Of a stretch of 64,000 nt of DNA, positions 32,743-40,554 are shown piece after piece (the stretch's first letter is position 1; each line of letters starts with the position of its first letter). Origin of the DNA: a bacterium. GTDB taxonomy: Bacteria > JACRDZ01 > JAQUKH01. The stretch spans positions 1 to 64,000 of the forward strand of contig JAQUKH010000006.1 in NCBI GenBank assembly GCA_028719205.1. Direction: 5' to 3'. The notes under the pieces are model-generated. The model searched no databases, had not been told where the DNA came from, and was given only the letters and a program-made list of their open reading frames with translations. Both the position numbers and the translations under genes were made by a program.

Positions 32743-32771
32743 ATTTTAAATATTTTCAGCAAATGTTTCAA
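32743..32771 (-). promoter_or_regulatory. Promoter for the XRE regulator gene
   Basis: On the minus strand TTGAAA (32771-32766), 17 nt, TAAAAT (32748-32743). It is followed by a leader of about 40 nt with a strong GAGGGAGAGGG ribosome site. Confidence 0.7.
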
Positions 32772-32795
32772 CAAAAAAATTGTTTAAAAAATCAC

Positions 32796-32824
32796 TTGAC
32801 AGAAAATATCTTATATAATATTAT
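32796..32824 (+). promoter_or_regulatory. Promoter for the SRPBCC protein gene
   Basis: TTGACA (32796-32801), 17 nt, TATTAT (32819-32824). It is divergent from, and about 25 bp away from, the XRE gene promoter, an arrangement that suits shared control. Confidence 0.65.
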
Positions 32825-32877
32825 ATCATTCTTTTTAATTTGCAAGTAAAATATTTTAGGATAGGGGCTATAGAAAT

Positions 32878-33258
32878 ATGATAACTGCGGAAATAATAAT
32901 AAATAAGCCTTTGGATATGGTTTGGAGCTTTTACACAAATCCAAAGAATTGGGGAAAATGGTGGCTGCAGGGGATTAAAAAAGTAATTCCGGGATGGGAA
33001 GAGGACGCCGTTGTTCAATGGGCCGATAATAGTGAATGCAGTGTATGGAGCATAACCCCTAAGAAGATAGTGCAGCTAAACAGCCAATGGATGCGGACAA
33101 CTTTTAAATTCAGCACGGTTAGTGAAAAAACCACGTTACAGGTAAAATTGGACGCGAGGTGGGGGGAAGGTTTTGAAGACAGGGGTGCTGTTGAAAGGGC
33201 CGAGCTTGTAAGCGCGTTGTCAAAACTTAAGAAATGTATAGAAGAAATTGAACCGTGA
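32878..33258 (+). CDS. SRPBCC (START/AHSA1-like) domain protein
   Basis: A 126-residue single-domain protein. 'EIIINKPLDMVWSFYTNPKN' followed by WGKWW is the standard opening of SRPBCC proteins (strand, then two short helices), and a run of strands ('VVQWADNSECSVWSITPKKI', 'TTFKFSTVSEKTTLQVKLDA') with a final long helix completes the helix-grip fold that encloses a hydrophobic ligand. Ligand and role are unknown. It is divergent from the XRE regulator, which could control it. Confidence 0.8.
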   Translation: MITAEIIINKPLDMVWSFYTNPKNWGKWWLQGIKKVIPGWEEDAVVQWADNSECSVWSITPKKIVQLNSQWMRTTFKFSTVSEKTTLQVKLDARWGEGFEDRGAVERAELVSALSKLKKCIEEIEP

Positions 33259-33265
33259 ATCGTCA

Positions 33266-34666
33266 TTAGTTACTATTCACTATTTTTAAACTTCTTTCCT
33301 CTAAAACAAAACATTGATCCGCCTGGCTTATATCCGGTTTTCTGCTTGTTAAAATAATAACAGAAGTTTCTGTTTTCTTTTGGTATTCAATAATTGACGA
33401 TAGAAATATATATTTTTCTTTTACGTCTAATCCTGTTAAAATATCATCTATAATAAGGATCTCGGGAAAAAGGACAAGCGCTGACGCGGCGGCGATCTTT
33501 CTTTTATTTGCCAAAGAGAAGTACAGCATATCCTGTTTTTTGATAAAATTATAATTTAAAGAAAACAGGTCAAAGATCCATTCAATTCTTTTTTCCCTTT
33601 CTTTTTCAGGAATATTAAAATTTATCAGGCCGAAATTTATTTCCTGTTCGATATTTTCTGTTAAAAATTGATTTTCCGGTTCCTGAAAGATCAAACCTAT
33701 TTTTTGATTCAATAATTCTTTATTCATTTTTTTGGAGGAAAAAGACGGGAAATTGATATCTCCCGAAACGGGTTTTATAAGGCCGGCAATAAGTTTAGCC
33801 AGGGTGCTTTTTCCTGAGCCGCAATTACCCTGTATAAAAACAAGTTCCCCTTTGGAGGCTTTTAAATTTACTTTTTCTAAAATACACCTGCTGTCGGTAA
33901 AAAAAGTCTTTTTCGTAGAATATGTCATGTCTTTAATTTCAAGAAGGATAGAGGAGCCGGAACTCTTAACCAGGTACTTCGGCCGTTCCGGCGGGACCTC
34001 CTCAGAATAGGGTTTTGAGGATAGAACTCCCCGGGAACTCAAATAAAATAACTCGTCACAGGCAGGAATAAATGTTCCATTGCTGAAATATATGACGCTC
34101 ATTTCATAAGATCCACGGATCTTTTTTACTATATCCCAGAAATTATTTTCATCTTTTTCATCAAATAGAGAAGTTGGTTCATCAAAAATAATATATTTTG
34201 GTTTTAATGTAAGGAATGACGCGAGAACGGCCAGCTGTTTTTTCCCGCGGGGCAAAGAATAAACAGGAATATAACGGAATTTATCCAGCCCGGTTATCTG
34301 CAGGGATTGGTTGATCCTTTCTGATATTTCTTCTTTTGGTATGCCGAAATTTTCAGGGCCAAAAGCAGCCAGTTCTTCTAATGATGTAGTGAATAGGTTA
34401 TTGTAATCGGAATTTTTGCCGACATAAGCCGGTTTTTGCCGTAAATGCCGGTTATTTTCCGGGCTATTTATATCAATTCCATCGATTAATATTTGCCCCC
34501 CGCCGGGAGCGATTATTCCCGAGAGTATTTTCGCGAATGTCGTTTTCCCTGAACCACTTGGGCCTATTATTGTAATAAATTTATTTTCCGGGATATTCAG
34601 GCTTATTTTATCCAGAATATTGCCGTTTTGACCAAAATTGAAAGATACCTGATTTAGTGTTATCAT
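33266..34666 (-). CDS. ABC protein with two fused ATPase domains, ECF (EcfA)-like
   Basis: A 466-residue soluble protein made of two ABC nucleotide-binding domains. Domain 1: Walker A 'IGPSGSGKTTFAKIL' near 35, a degenerate signature 'YSLPRGKKQLAVLAS' and Walker B 'PKYIIFDEPTSLFD'. Domain 2 (from about 240): Walker A 'IQGNCGSGKSTLAKLI', Q-loop 'IGLIFQEPENQFLTENIEQE' (the ECF-type QNPENQ pattern), signature 'FSLANKRKIAAAS' and Walker B 'PEILIIDDILTGLD'. Both signatures depart from LSGGQ, and in domain 2 the catalytic Glu is Asp. The fused layout matches EcfA1-A2 energising modules for vitamin or metal uptake. No EcfT or S component is in the window. Confidence 0.82.
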   Translation of the reverse strand: MITLNQVSFNFGQNGNILDKISLNIPENKFITIIGPSGSGKTTFAKILSGIIAPGGGQILIDGIDINSPENNRHLRQKPAYVGKNSDYNNLFTTSLEELAAFGPENFGIPKEEISERINQSLQITGLDKFRYIPVYSLPRGKKQLAVLASFLTLKPKYIIFDEPTSLFDEKDENNFWDIVKKIRGSYEMSVIYFSNGTFIPACDELFYLSSRGVLSSKPYSEEVPPERPKYLVKSSGSSILLEIKDMTYSTKKTFFTDSRCILEKVNLKASKGELVFIQGNCGSGKSTLAKLIAGLIKPVSGDINFPSFSSKKMNKELLNQKIGLIFQEPENQFLTENIEQEINFGLINFNIPEKEREKRIEWIFDLFSLNYNFIKKQDMLYFSLANKRKIAAASALVLFPEILIIDDILTGLDVKEKYIFLSSIIEYQKKTETSVIILTSRKPDISQADQCFVLEERSLKIVNSN

Positions 34667-34714
34667 TCTGCCCTGGATTATAACAAATATTAGATTTAAA
34701 ATTTTATATAAATG

Positions 34715-34723
34715 TGATATAAT
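34715..34723 (+). promoter_or_regulatory. Extended -10 promoter for the transketolase operon
   Basis: TGATATAAT (34715-34723), a TG-N extension with a perfect TATAAT. TTTAAA 17 nt upstream is a weak -35. The leader of about 37 nt carries AGAGGTG before the ATG at 34767. Confidence 0.6.
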
Positions 34724-34766
34724 ATCTACTTTGAAATTTATACAGAAAATAGAGGTGTAAAAAGTT

Positions 34767-35627
34767 ATGAAAACAGAGACCAGCCTGACGGAAAAACAAT
34801 TAAAAAAGATAGCCTGCGGTATTCGTAAAAATATAATAAAAATGTTGACTGAGTCAAAAAGCGGCCACTCGGGCGGGTCTCTTTCCGCGGTTGATATTTT
34901 AACGTCGTTATATTTTTATAAAATGAACTATAAGCCGGCTGAACCGAATTGGCCTGAACGGGATAGATTTGTTTTAAGCAAAGGGCACGCGGCGCCCGCG
35001 TTATACGCGGTATTAGCTGAGGCAGGATATTTCCCGACAGAAGAGTTAAAAACCTTGCGTAAATTTGGTACGCGCCTGCAGGGACATCCTGACAGAAGAA
35101 AACTTCCGGGTATAGAGGCGTCAACAGGTTCTTTGGGCCAGGGGATATCTATCGCGTGCGGTATTGCTTTATGCGGTAAACATATTGATAAAAAGAATTA
35201 TCGTGTTTACGCTCTACTTGGAGACGGTGAAAATCAGGAGGGTGAAGTATGGGAGGCGGCAATGTCAGCGGCTCATTATAAGCTCGATAATCTTTGCGCT
35301 GTATTGGATTATAATGGCCTGCAGATAGACGGATTTGTCAAGGATGTAATGAATATTGACCCCATAACTGATAAATGGCGGGCGTTTGGATGGAATGTAA
35401 TAGAGGCGGACGGGCATAATATTAAAGAACTTATTAAAGCGCTTGATGATGCTGAGCAAATAAAAGGCAAACCCAGCATTATCATCGCGAAAACTATAAA
35501 AGGAAAAGGTATATCCTTTATGGAAGGGAAGGTAAAATATCACGGTTTGGCGCCTACCTATGAGGAGTGCGAGAAGGGTTTGTGCGAGCTTGAGGAGTAT
35601 GAGAAAAAAATAAGTGAGGAGGCATAA
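34767..35627 (+). CDS. tktA: Transketolase, N-terminal subunit
   Basis: A 286-residue thiamine-diphosphate-binding half of a split transketolase (non-oxidative pentose phosphate pathway). 'SKSGHSGGSLSAVDILTSLY', 'RDRFVLSKGHAAPALYAVLA', 'GIEASTGSLGQGISIACGIA' and the ThDP/metal motif 'ALLGDGENQEGEVWEAAMSA' are conserved. The C-terminal half is encoded by the next gene, whose start codon overlaps this stop by 1 bp. Split transketolases are common in archaea and many candidate phyla and anaerobes. Confidence 0.94.
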   Translation: MKTETSLTEKQLKKIACGIRKNIIKMLTESKSGHSGGSLSAVDILTSLYFYKMNYKPAEPNWPERDRFVLSKGHAAPALYAVLAEAGYFPTEELKTLRKFGTRLQGHPDRRKLPGIEASTGSLGQGISIACGIALCGKHIDKKNYRVYALLGDGENQEGEVWEAAMSAAHYKLDNLCAVLDYNGLQIDGFVKDVMNIDPITDKWRAFGWNVIEADGHNIKELIKALDDAEQIKGKPSIIIAKTIKGKGISFMEGKVKYHGLAPTYEECEKGLCELEEYEKKISEEA

Positions 35628-36568
35628 TGGAAGCAATAGCGACACGAGAGGCTTGTGGTTTGACTTTGGCTAAACTTGGCCGTGTGAATAAAAATATAAT
35701 TGTTCTGGACGCGGATCTTTCTGAATCGACAAAATCAATAATTTTTGCCAGGGAATTCCCTGAGAGATTTTTTAACTACGGTGTGGCGGAACAGAATATG
35801 ACGGCATCAGCTGTAGGGATCGCGTCATGCGGGAAAGTGGTATTCATAAATACATTCGCGATATTCGCGACCGGCCGTACATGGGATCAGATACGTAACG
35901 GAGTAACTGCCGGCGGTTTTAATGTTAAAATCGTGGGGAGCCATGGAGGCCTTTCCGTGGGCCCTGATGGTTTGTCTCATCAATGTATTGAGGATGTTTC
36001 GCTTATGAGGGCAATTCCTGAAATGGTTGTTATTGTCCCTTCTGACCGTATAGAAACTGAAAAAGTTATTGAGAAAGCGGCTGAATACTATGGTCCGGTT
36101 TACATAAGAACCTCCCGCGCGAAATCACCAAATGTAAATAATGAGGATTATAAATTTGAAATAGGCAAAGGAAATATTTTACAGGATGGAAGCGATGTTA
36201 CGATTATCGCGTGTGGGGTTATGGTTGAGCCGGCGCTGAACGCGGCAAAAGCGCTTATTGAAAAAAAGATCCATGCAAGGGTAATAAATATGGCATGTAT
36301 CAAGCCAATCGATAAAGATATGATAATCAGAGCGGCTAAGGAAACAGGGGCAATAGTTACAGTGGAAGATCATACGGTTATCGGAGGATTAGGAAGCGCT
36401 GTTGCTGAGGTTTTAGGCGAGGAATACCCGGTTCCTTTGAAAAGGATAGGGGTTTTGGACCGGTTTGGAGAATCCGGCGAGCCGAATGAACTTTTTAAGA
36501 AAAATGGAATGACCGCCGAAAATATAGCTGAGGAGGCTAAAAAAATAATATTAAGGAAAAATAGATAA
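35627..36568 (+). CDS. tktB: Transketolase, C-terminal subunit
   Basis: A 313-residue partner of the upstream subunit. It has the pyrimidine-binding domain ('NIIVLDADLSESTKSIIFAR', 'FFNYGVAEQNMTASAVGIAS' with the essential Glu, 'SHGGLSVGPDGLSHQCIEDV') and the C-terminal transketolase domain ('VTIIACGVMVEPALNAAKAL', 'VTVEDHTVIGGLGSAVAEVL'). Together the two chains form the active site at their interface. ftsE starts 9 bp downstream, so metabolic and cell-division genes probably share this transcript. Confidence 0.94.
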   Translation: MEAIATREACGLTLAKLGRVNKNIIVLDADLSESTKSIIFAREFPERFFNYGVAEQNMTASAVGIASCGKVVFINTFAIFATGRTWDQIRNGVTAGGFNVKIVGSHGGLSVGPDGLSHQCIEDVSLMRAIPEMVVIVPSDRIETEKVIEKAAEYYGPVYIRTSRAKSPNVNNEDYKFEIGKGNILQDGSDVTIIACGVMVEPALNAAKALIEKKIHARVINMACIKPIDKDMIIRAAKETGAIVTVEDHTVIGGLGSAVAEVLGEEYPVPLKRIGVLDRFGESGEPNELFKKNGMTAENIAEEAKKIILRKNR

Positions 36569-36577
36569 AAAGAATAT

Positions 36578-37240
36578 ATGATCCGTCTTTACCATGTTTG
36601 TAAAAAATATGATTCTTCCGGGGTTGTCTTAAATGATATTAGTTTATCGATAAAACAGGGTGAATGGATTGTTTTAAGGGGCCGTGAAAAAGCAGGAAAA
36701 ACTACGCTCTTTAAACTGCTTTATGGGATGGAAGAGCCTTCAAGCGGAGAAATGATCGTTTGCGGACAAAATATTTGCCGGATAAAAAAAGAGAAATTAT
36801 ATTTTTACAGGCGGCAATTGGGTATTATCCCGCAGGATGGATATTTATTAAATGATAGAGATCTTTACTCTAATATTGATCTGGTTCTCCGGTTTTATGG
36901 TTTTTCCTCAAAGGTAAGAAAAGCGCGCGTTTATGAAGTATTGTCTATAGTCGGCCTTGAAAAGAAAATAGATATTATATCAGCCAAACTTAGTGATTTT
37001 GAGAAAAGAAAGCTGATAATCGCGAGGGCAGTAGTGAATAATCCGCGTATTATTTTGGCCGACAGCCCTGATGCCGGGTTGAATTTATCCGAACAGGAAG
37101 AGATTTATCAGATCTTTAAACGGTTGAAAACACCCGATATGGCTATTTTATTTTCCACAAAAGAAGAAAAGTGCTTATTGCAGGGTTTAAGAGAAGTTGA
37201 ATTGGCTGATGGTATGATCCGGGAAACCAAATTTGTATGA
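36578..37240 (+). CDS. ftsE: FtsE-like ABC ATPase with degenerate catalytic motifs
   Basis: A 220-residue ABC ATPase paired with ftsX. The fold and A-loop tyrosine are kept ('MIRLYHVCKKYDSSGVVLND'), Walker A is 'LRGREKAGKTTLFKLL', and the Q-loop is 'LGIIPQDGYLLNDRDLYSNI'. The signature reads 'KLSDFEKRKLIIARA' instead of LSGGEQQR, and Walker B reads 'RIILADSPDAGLN', with Ser where FtsE has the catalytic Glu (normally ADEPTGNLD). ATP binding seems possible but hydrolysis is doubtful. In characterised systems FtsEX drives a peptidoglycan hydrolase through its ATP cycle, so this loss is notable. It overlaps ftsX by 4 bp. Confidence 0.85.
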   Translation: MIRLYHVCKKYDSSGVVLNDISLSIKQGEWIVLRGREKAGKTTLFKLLYGMEEPSSGEMIVCGQNICRIKKEKLYFYRRQLGIIPQDGYLLNDRDLYSNIDLVLRFYGFSSKVRKARVYEVLSIVGLEKKIDIISAKLSDFEKRKLIIARAVVNNPRIILADSPDAGLNLSEQEEIYQIFKRLKTPDMAILFSTKEEKCLLQGLREVELADGMIRETKFV

Positions 37241-38025
37241 ATATTTTTTATTTTATTTATGAAGCAATATTAGGAATTTTGAAACGCCCTTTAATATTTA
37301 TTTTGAACTTATTTATTTTTATAATACCGATTTATTTCACGGGCACGTCTTTTTTCCTTTACAGAGAAGGCAGAGTGATTTTAAGCCGGGAAAAAGAAAA
37401 ATGGGGTAATTTTCTGGTTGAAGTTGATAGCGGAGCGGATATCCGGTTTTTAAAAGAGCAGGTAAAAAGTTTAAAAGAAATAAAAGGATTAAAAGATACA
37501 GCGGATACCGGCTCGGGGAAAATAGTTTTTCAGGCGGATCTTAATATTGACCTGAATGATGCCCTGAAGATAGAAGAAACAAAACGAATGATCACTGACC
37601 TGAAAGGAGTAAAATTTGTCAAATATCAGGGTGAAGAGATCGAATATATGGAAAACAGAAATTTATTGTTTGCGGGTATATGTTTATTTTTAGGTATAAT
37701 ATCTTCAATTTTTGTTGTAAAATATATCAGAAGCGCATTAAAAAAAGAGTCTGAATTAAATAAAGAACGGATCAATATCCTGGAATTGGCAGGAGCAACT
37801 CCTTTTTTTATCTATAGCATATTTATGGCAAAAGGCTTACTTGCTGGAGCGGCAAGCATTTTATTAACCCTTTTATTTTTGAGGATAAGTTTGGAAAATA
37901 TATTTATAAGCAGTCATTTACAGTTTTTTATTTACCCATCGACTTTATTTATAGTCGCGGCGGGCAGTTTGTTTTTAATTAATATTGATTACTATATGAC
38001 AATAAAAAAAGAAATTAAAATATAA
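37237..38025 (+). CDS. ftsX: FtsX-like cell-division permease
   Basis: A 262-residue inner-membrane protein of the FtsX family. One N-terminal span (about 14-36), a periplasmic domain of about 100 residues ('VEVDSGADIRFLKEQVKSLK') and three C-terminal spans (about 140-160, 190-210, 225-248) with 'RINILELAGATPFFIYSIFM', the conserved cytoplasmic 'ELxGA' segment. In the family it recruits murein hydrolases such as EnvC, PcsB or RipC. ctpA follows directly, and an M23 peptidase gene that could be its partner lies 3.5 kb downstream at 41516. Confidence 0.85.
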   Translation: MNIFYFIYEAILGILKRPLIFILNLFIFIIPIYFTGTSFFLYREGRVILSREKEKWGNFLVEVDSGADIRFLKEQVKSLKEIKGLKDTADTGSGKIVFQADLNIDLNDALKIEETKRMITDLKGVKFVKYQGEEIEYMENRNLLFAGICLFLGIISSIFVVKYIRSALKKESELNKERINILELAGATPFFIYSIFMAKGLLAGAASILLTLLFLRISLENIFISSHLQFFIYPSTLFIVAAGSLFLINIDYYMTIKKEIKI

Positions 38026-38067
38026 ATAGCTAAATTTTTAGCTTATTTAAATGGGGGTATCATTCCA

Positions 38068-39417
38068 ATGAAAAAGAGATTATTTTTTTCAGCTATATTA
38101 ATATGTCTTGTTGTGGGAAGCTTAAATTTTGCTTTTGTCCATGCAACGGCGCCTGCTTCAAAAAATATCTTTCAGGACCTGCGTTTATTTTCAGATGTTC
38201 TTTCCCTTGTTCAGGGTAATTATGTCGAAGAGGTTAAAAGTTCCGATTTGATTTATGGAGCAATCAGAGGAATGATAGGGACTCTTGATCCTTACAGCCA
38301 ATATATGCGCCCGGAGGATTATAAAGAAATGCAGATACATACGAAGGGTAGTTTTGGGGGATTGGGTATTGTGATCGCGGTCAAAGATAATTTACTGACT
38401 ATTGTTTCACCTATAGAAGGAACGCCTGCGTTTCGCGCGGGTTTGCATACTGACGACAGGATCATTAAGATCGACGGGGAACCTACTAAGGATCTTACCT
38501 TAGAACAGGCAGTTAATAAAATGCGGGGGCCGAAGGGTACAAAAGTCTCGATAAGTATTTTACGGGAGGGTGAAGATGAGCTTTTGGAATTTAATCTGAT
38601 CAGGGATATTATTAAAATAAAGAGTATAAAGGCCAAAATGTTTCCGGATGGTATCGGATATATCCGCCTGATGGAATTTAAAGAAAATAGCGGGGAAGAA
38701 ATGGGAAAGGCGATAGAAAAACTAAAAGCCGAGGGTATGAAATCATTAATACTGGATTTGCGGCATAATCCCGGCGGTTTATTAAATGTTTCGGTGCAGG
38801 TTGTGGATTATTTTATTCCAAAAGGAGAGCTTGTTGTTTATACAAAAGGGCGAAACGCGGATCAGACAGTGGAGTTCCGTTCAGACAGGGAACCTATTGA
38901 TAAAAATATTCCTTTAGTGGTTCTCGTCAATAAAGGGAGCGCGAGCGCTTCAGAGATCGTTGCCGGAGCGATCCAGGACCATCATCGCGGAATAATTGTT
39001 GGTGAAAAGACTTTTGGAAAGGCATCGGTTCAGACAATTATTCCACTTTCTGATGATTCAGGGCTGCGTTTAACTACCGCGCACTATTATACACCAAGCG
39101 GAAGAATGATACACGGTGTGGGTATAACACCGGACCTCGTGGTTGAAATTTCTCACGGTACCCAGATGAATATAGCTCAGAACGCGCAGAAAAAAGAGAA
39201 TGAAGATGTTTCTATGGAGCAAAGTAAATGGGAAGAAAAACATGATAGTTTAACGCTTGAGGAGAAACTGGAAAGTTCAGATGAGGATGAGATAAGTGTA
39301 AGAAAGTCAGCTACATGGGAAGATGTTTACGGAGTTGATGGAAAAGAGAATTTTGATATTCAGTTAAAATGGGGTGTGGATGTTTTATTAGCCCAGGAAG
39401 TTTATAAAAGTTTATAG
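38068..39417 (+). CDS. ctpA: Carboxyl-terminal processing protease, S41 family
   Basis: A 449-residue periplasmic protease. A signal peptide or anchor (about 5-27, ending VHATA) is followed by a helical cap, a PDZ domain (about 95-175, 'GSFGGLGIVIAVKDNLLTIV', 'PAFRAGLHTDDRIIKIDGEP') and the S41 domain. The catalytic serine is in 'VNKGSASASEIVAGAIQDHH' and the lysine in 'VGEKTFGKASVQTIIPLSD'. A long acidic/charged C-terminal extension (about 375-449) is unusual. It lies 42 bp after ftsX; in the family such proteases cleave lipoproteins or cell-wall hydrolases, so control of FtsEX-dependent hydrolysis is plausible. A terminator lies 46 bp downstream. Confidence 0.94.
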   Translation: MKKRLFFSAILICLVVGSLNFAFVHATAPASKNIFQDLRLFSDVLSLVQGNYVEEVKSSDLIYGAIRGMIGTLDPYSQYMRPEDYKEMQIHTKGSFGGLGIVIAVKDNLLTIVSPIEGTPAFRAGLHTDDRIIKIDGEPTKDLTLEQAVNKMRGPKGTKVSISILREGEDELLEFNLIRDIIKIKSIKAKMFPDGIGYIRLMEFKENSGEEMGKAIEKLKAEGMKSLILDLRHNPGGLLNVSVQVVDYFIPKGELVVYTKGRNADQTVEFRSDREPIDKNIPLVVLVNKGSASASEIVAGAIQDHHRGIIVGEKTFGKASVQTIIPLSDDSGLRLTTAHYYTPSGRMIHGVGITPDLVVEISHGTQMNIAQNAQKKENEDVSMEQSKWEEKHDSLTLEEKLESSDEDEISVRKSATWEDVYGVDGKENFDIQLKWGVDVLLAQEVYKSL

Positions 39418-39462
39418 AAGTTTATAAAAATCTCTTAGATAAATAGTTTTAATCGCAAACAA

Positions 39463-39489
39463 AGAGCGGGGTAATACCCGCTCTCTTTT
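39463..39489 (+). terminator. Rho-independent terminator after ctpA
   Basis: AGAGCGGG (39463-39470) pairs with CCCGCTCT (39477-39484) around a 6-nt loop, followed by CTTTT. It ends the transketolase-ftsEX-ctpA unit. Confidence 0.88.
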
Positions 39490-39490
39490 G

Positions 39491-39522
39491 TTGTAGGGGT
39501 TCAAAATTTTGAACCCTTGCAA
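39491..39522. repeat. TTGTAGGGG-type repeat with 20-bp palindrome
   Basis: TTGTAGG is followed by the perfect palindrome GGGTTCAAAATTTTGAACCC (39497-39516) and then TTGCAA. The shared TTGTAGGGG start and GAACCC segment relate it to the elements at 11118 and 15868. Confidence 0.7.
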
Positions 39523-39539
39523 ATAAAATATGGTGGCAT

Positions 39540-40535
39540 ATGTACATTCTCGGTATTGAAACTTCCTGTGATGAGACCGCCGCGGCGGTTGTAAATGGCA
39601 AAAAAGAATTATTATCAAATGTGGTATTTTCGCAGCTTAAAATACATAAACCATATGGCGGTGTAGTTCCCGAATTTGCAAGCCGTAATCATTTAAAAAA
39701 AATAAATACTGTTATTGGTCAAGCCATTAGAGAAGCCGGTATAAAGTTAAGCGATTTAAACGCGATATCAGTTACTTATAAACCCGGGCTTGTCGGTTCT
39801 CTTTTGATAGGTATCTCAACCGCAAAAGCGTTAGCTTACGCCTTAAATATTCCGCTTATCGGGATAAACCATATTTACGGACATATTTACGCGAATTATG
39901 TTAATGATAATAGAAAAAAATTTCCGGGAATAGCTTTGGTGGTTTCCGGCGGGCATACCAGTTTGTTCCTTTGCAGAGGCCATAATAAGTTTTCTTTATT
40001 AAGCCAGACGAGGGATGATGCCGCGGGTGAGGCGTTTGATAAAGTCTCAAAGAGCATGAATTTAGGTTATCCGGGCGGGCCGTTGATTGAAAAAATGGCA
40101 AAAGCAGGTGATCCCGGCGCGTTTAAATTTCCTTCTGCGCGGTTTAAAAAAGGAAATAAATTGGATTTTAGTTTCAGCGGCTTAAAAACTGCTGTCTGGT
40201 GCACATATAATAAGAATATTAATGTGAAAAATTTTAATTTACATGACCTTGCGGCCGGATTCCAGAAATCGGTCGTTGATACTCTGGTTCGTAATACATT
40301 TGAATCCGCGAACCGGTATAAGATCAAAAGTATTCTATTATCCGGCGGTGTGGCGTCAAATTCTTCTTTGCGTGAGGCAATGCAGGAAAAAGCAAAAAAG
40401 GAAGGCCTGGATCTTTTTTGTCCTCCTAAAGAATTTTGCACGGATAACGGGGCGATGGTCGCGGTCGCGGGGGCGTATAAATTTAAGAAAGGTATGAAAT
40501 TTGAGTTTGGTCTGGAACCAGACGCTGCATTTTAA
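39540..40535 (+). CDS. tsaD: tRNA N6-threonylcarbamoyladenosine transferase
   Basis: A 331-residue Kae1/TsaD protein that transfers the threonylcarbamoyl group to A37 of ANN-decoding tRNAs, with TsaB/TsaE (not in the window). 'ILGIETSCDETAAAVVNGKK' is the ATP-binding start, 'PLIGINHIYGHIYANY' holds the two metal-binding histidines, 'ALVVSGGHTSLFL' and 'DDAAGEAFDKVSKSMNLGYP' the phosphate loops, and 'FCTDNGAMVAVAGAY' the C-terminal motif. Length is typical. It opens a tight run of housekeeping genes that continues to metG. Confidence 0.96.
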   Translation: MYILGIETSCDETAAAVVNGKKELLSNVVFSQLKIHKPYGGVVPEFASRNHLKKINTVIGQAIREAGIKLSDLNAISVTYKPGLVGSLLIGISTAKALAYALNIPLIGINHIYGHIYANYVNDNRKKFPGIALVVSGGHTSLFLCRGHNKFSLLSQTRDDAAGEAFDKVSKSMNLGYPGGPLIEKMAKAGDPGAFKFPSARFKKGNKLDFSFSGLKTAVWCTYNKNINVKNFNLHDLAAGFQKSVVDTLVRNTFESANRYKIKSILLSGGVASNSSLREAMQEKAKKEGLDLFCPPKEFCTDNGAMVAVAGAYKFKKGMKFEFGLEPDAAF

Positions 40536-40554
40536 TTAAAATGGAATTTATAAT

